64,000 bases of DNA from Microbulbifer elongatus. GTDB taxonomy: Bacteria > Pseudomonadota > Gammaproteobacteria > Pseudomonadales > Cellvibrionaceae. Shown piece by piece: positions 62,695-64,000 of the stretch (positions within the stretch are counted from its first letter, which is position 1; each line of letters starts with the position of its first letter). The position numbers were made by a program, and so were the translations under genes. The notes under the pieces were generated by a model, which saw only the letters and a program-made list of their open reading frames with translations, was not told the DNA's origin and made no database searches. The stretch lies in assembly GCF_020524885.1 (NCBI RefSeq), contig NZ_JAIVKJ010000003.1:514102-578101 (forward strand). The letters run 5' to 3'.

Positions 62695-63921
62695 ATGGAA
62701 ATCAAGAAGAAGCTGCTCGCGCTTGCGGTCAGTGCAACATTAGCGAGTACCAGCGCCATAGCGGCAGATACGTCAGGTGGTACCTTGAAAGGGCAGGTGA
62801 TCAGTGCCAGTGGGGAAACGCTGGCGGGTGCTGAGATTACTGTTACCCATATCGGCAAGGGGTTTACCCGTACGGTAACCAGTAATGCCAAAGGGGAATA
62901 CAACTTGCGCAATCTCCCGGTTGGCGAGTACACCGTGAGTTTTGAGAAGGATGGCTATAGCCCATCCACTGCACCCGAGGTTCTGGTGCGGGTAGGGCAG
63001 GCCGTTGTGTATGACGGAACCCTGGCGGTACCGGGAGAGGTACTGGAGGTGGTAGAGGTAACCGGCACCATGCGCCGCCCGGTAGATACGGGTTCGTCCA
63101 CTGCCGGTGTGGTAATTACCCAGGAAAAGCTTGAGCTGTTACCGGTGAACACCGGCTTCGAAGCGATGGCCCAGCTCGCACCCGGAGTCGTCGTGGCCGG
63201 AGGCAGCAACTTCAATGGTGCCTCGAGCTTCGGTGGTGCCTCATCCGCGGAGAATGGCTACTACCTGAACGGCCTGAACGTATCCAATATCAAAACCGGC
63301 TTGGGCTCTATTTCGCTCCCGTGGGAAGCCATCAGCCAGACACAGGTAAAAACCGGTGCAATCGACCCGGAGTTTGGCGGGGCGCTCGGCGGCATCATCA
63401 ATGCGGTCTCTAAATCCGGTAATAACGAGTTCAACTTTGGCTCGCAATTGCGGATGGACCCGGATTCCCTGCGCAGCCAGCATGATTCGGTGACCAACGC
63501 TGCTGGTGAATACACGATCAATACCCGCCAGAGCAGTATGGATTTCCAGGAAGCCCAGGTTTGGGCAAGCGGGCCGATTGTCCAGGACAAGGCCTTCTTC
63601 TATGCACTCTATAGCCCGAGAAAAACCGATGATACCTGGGCCAGTGGCAGCAGTTACTACGATCGCACCCGCGAAGAAGACCGCTGGTTGGTCAAACTGG
63701 ACTGGTTTATCAATGACGACCACGCAATCGATTTCACGGCGATCAACAACGAGGAGAATGGTGAATACCACAGCTTTGCCTACGACCCCGCGCAAAATCA
63801 GATCGGCAGCGGCCTTGGCCAAACCAAAAGTCGCGAGGGTGGCCAGGTTTTCGGTGCGCACTACAATGGTCGCCTGACAGAGCCGAATTCAAATCCGAAG
63901 TGCGACACCGAGCTCAAATAG
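62695..63921 (+). pseudogene. Oar-like TonB-dependent receptor gene, interrupted after about 395 codons
   Basis: Signal peptide (ending near IAAD), CarboxypepD_reg-like domain 28-108 (GTLKGQVISASGETLAGAEITVT), plug domain 125-250 (VITQEKLELLPVNTGFEAMAQLAPGV, GALGGIINAVSKSG) and the first barrel strands. At about 63882 the receptor sequence HYNGRLTE is replaced by IS-type DNA and a stop follows at 63921; Oar-like receptors run to about 900-1000 aa. It was probably the outer-membrane peptide receptor of the locus. The remainder may continue beyond the window. Confidence 0.8.
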
Positions 63922-64000
63922 GAAGGTGACCTGTGGTACAAGGGGTTTTTCTCTCCCGCCAAGAAGTGAGAAACCCCAATGAAGTACCAACAGATCACCT
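63882..64000 (+). mobile_element. Left end of a probable IS30-family element
   Basis: The junction reads AATTCAAATCCGAAGTGCGACACC, like IS30-type terminal repeats, followed by a 90-bp leader (with a GGGGTTTTTCTC/GAGAAACCCC hairpin) and the transposase start at 63979. It cuts the TonB receptor gene. The exact left border may be a few bases off, and the right end lies outside. Confidence 0.6.
63979..64000 (+). CDS. Transposase N-terminus (IS30-like), truncated by window edge
   Basis: Only MKYQQIT is visible, the start seen in many IS30 transposases (MxYxQLT). The call depends on the adjoining IS-type end and is not more than likely. Confidence 0.5.

Overview
The window is bacterial chromosome, most likely from a marine gammaproteobacterium of the Microbulbifer/Cellvibrionales type. 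The call rests on gene content and order: an OsmC-YcaO fusion, comEC-exbBD-msbA-lpxK-kdsB-murB, uvrY-uvrC-pgsA, an Oar-like TonB receptor, and GC-rich coding with gammaproteobacterial tRNAs. It is inference, since no 16S gene is present.

Layout. 1-17.6 kb is a housekeeping/envelope region: a subtilase cut by the window edge, an AttEFGH-type ABC operon (ATPase, FtsX-like permease, CrtC/AttH-like lipoprotein), oligopeptidase B, OsmC-YcaO, a CxxCH protein, a DUF6445 protein, an M16 peptidase and a porin. 17.8-32.2 kb is a conserved core: comEC, two secreted proteins, exbB-exbD-msbA-lpxK-kdsB-murB (lipid A export and LPS/peptidoglycan precursors), then uvrY-uvrC-pgsA. 32.3-37.8 kb holds a secreted HNH nuclease, a serine hydrolase, tRNA-Leu and tRNA-Cys, a candidate small RNA with C-rich loops, a secreted metallopeptidase, and an ornithine-cyclodeaminase-family gene beside the 5' remnant of a trans-3-hydroxyproline dehydratase gene.

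About 38.03-51.55 kb is an integrative element in the 3' end of tRNA-Pro(CGG). Its right half is a GC-rich replication/integration core: serine resolvase with a palindromic site, small phage-like genes, a Toprim-DUF3987 primase/helicase-like protein, an AlpA-like regulator and a P4-type tyrosine integrase. Two mirror-image arrays of the heptamer TGGCGGA with matching spacing (9-8-33-11/12-11) lie 1.5 kb apart, one after and one inside the primase gene; they look like an ori/crr pair. The left half is AT-rich and reads as an integron-like cassette array without integrase (CALIN), with attC-like inverted repeats between minus-strand genes: a DUF4145 protein, a two-gene unit carrying an N/G-rich motif, a membrane protein, a DUF885-like metallopeptidase with a 2-TM partner, and a frameshifted zinc-ribbon gene. 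These are candidate conflict/defence cargo.

51.7-64 kb is tesB followed by a collagen-peptide/hydroxyproline utilisation locus: a GntR regulator with two winged helices, 4-hydroxyproline epimerase, alpha-ketoglutarate semialdehyde dehydrogenase, a DHDPS-family deaminase, two M24 prolidases, an FAD D-hydroxyproline dehydrogenase, a POT peptide transporter and a TonB receptor. A shared palindrome TTGTGTACAAT lies in both divergent promoter regions. The TonB receptor gene is cut by what looks like an IS30-family element running off the window end. The integrative element sits between this locus and the trans-3-hydroxyproline remnant, so it apparently split a larger hydroxyproline region.
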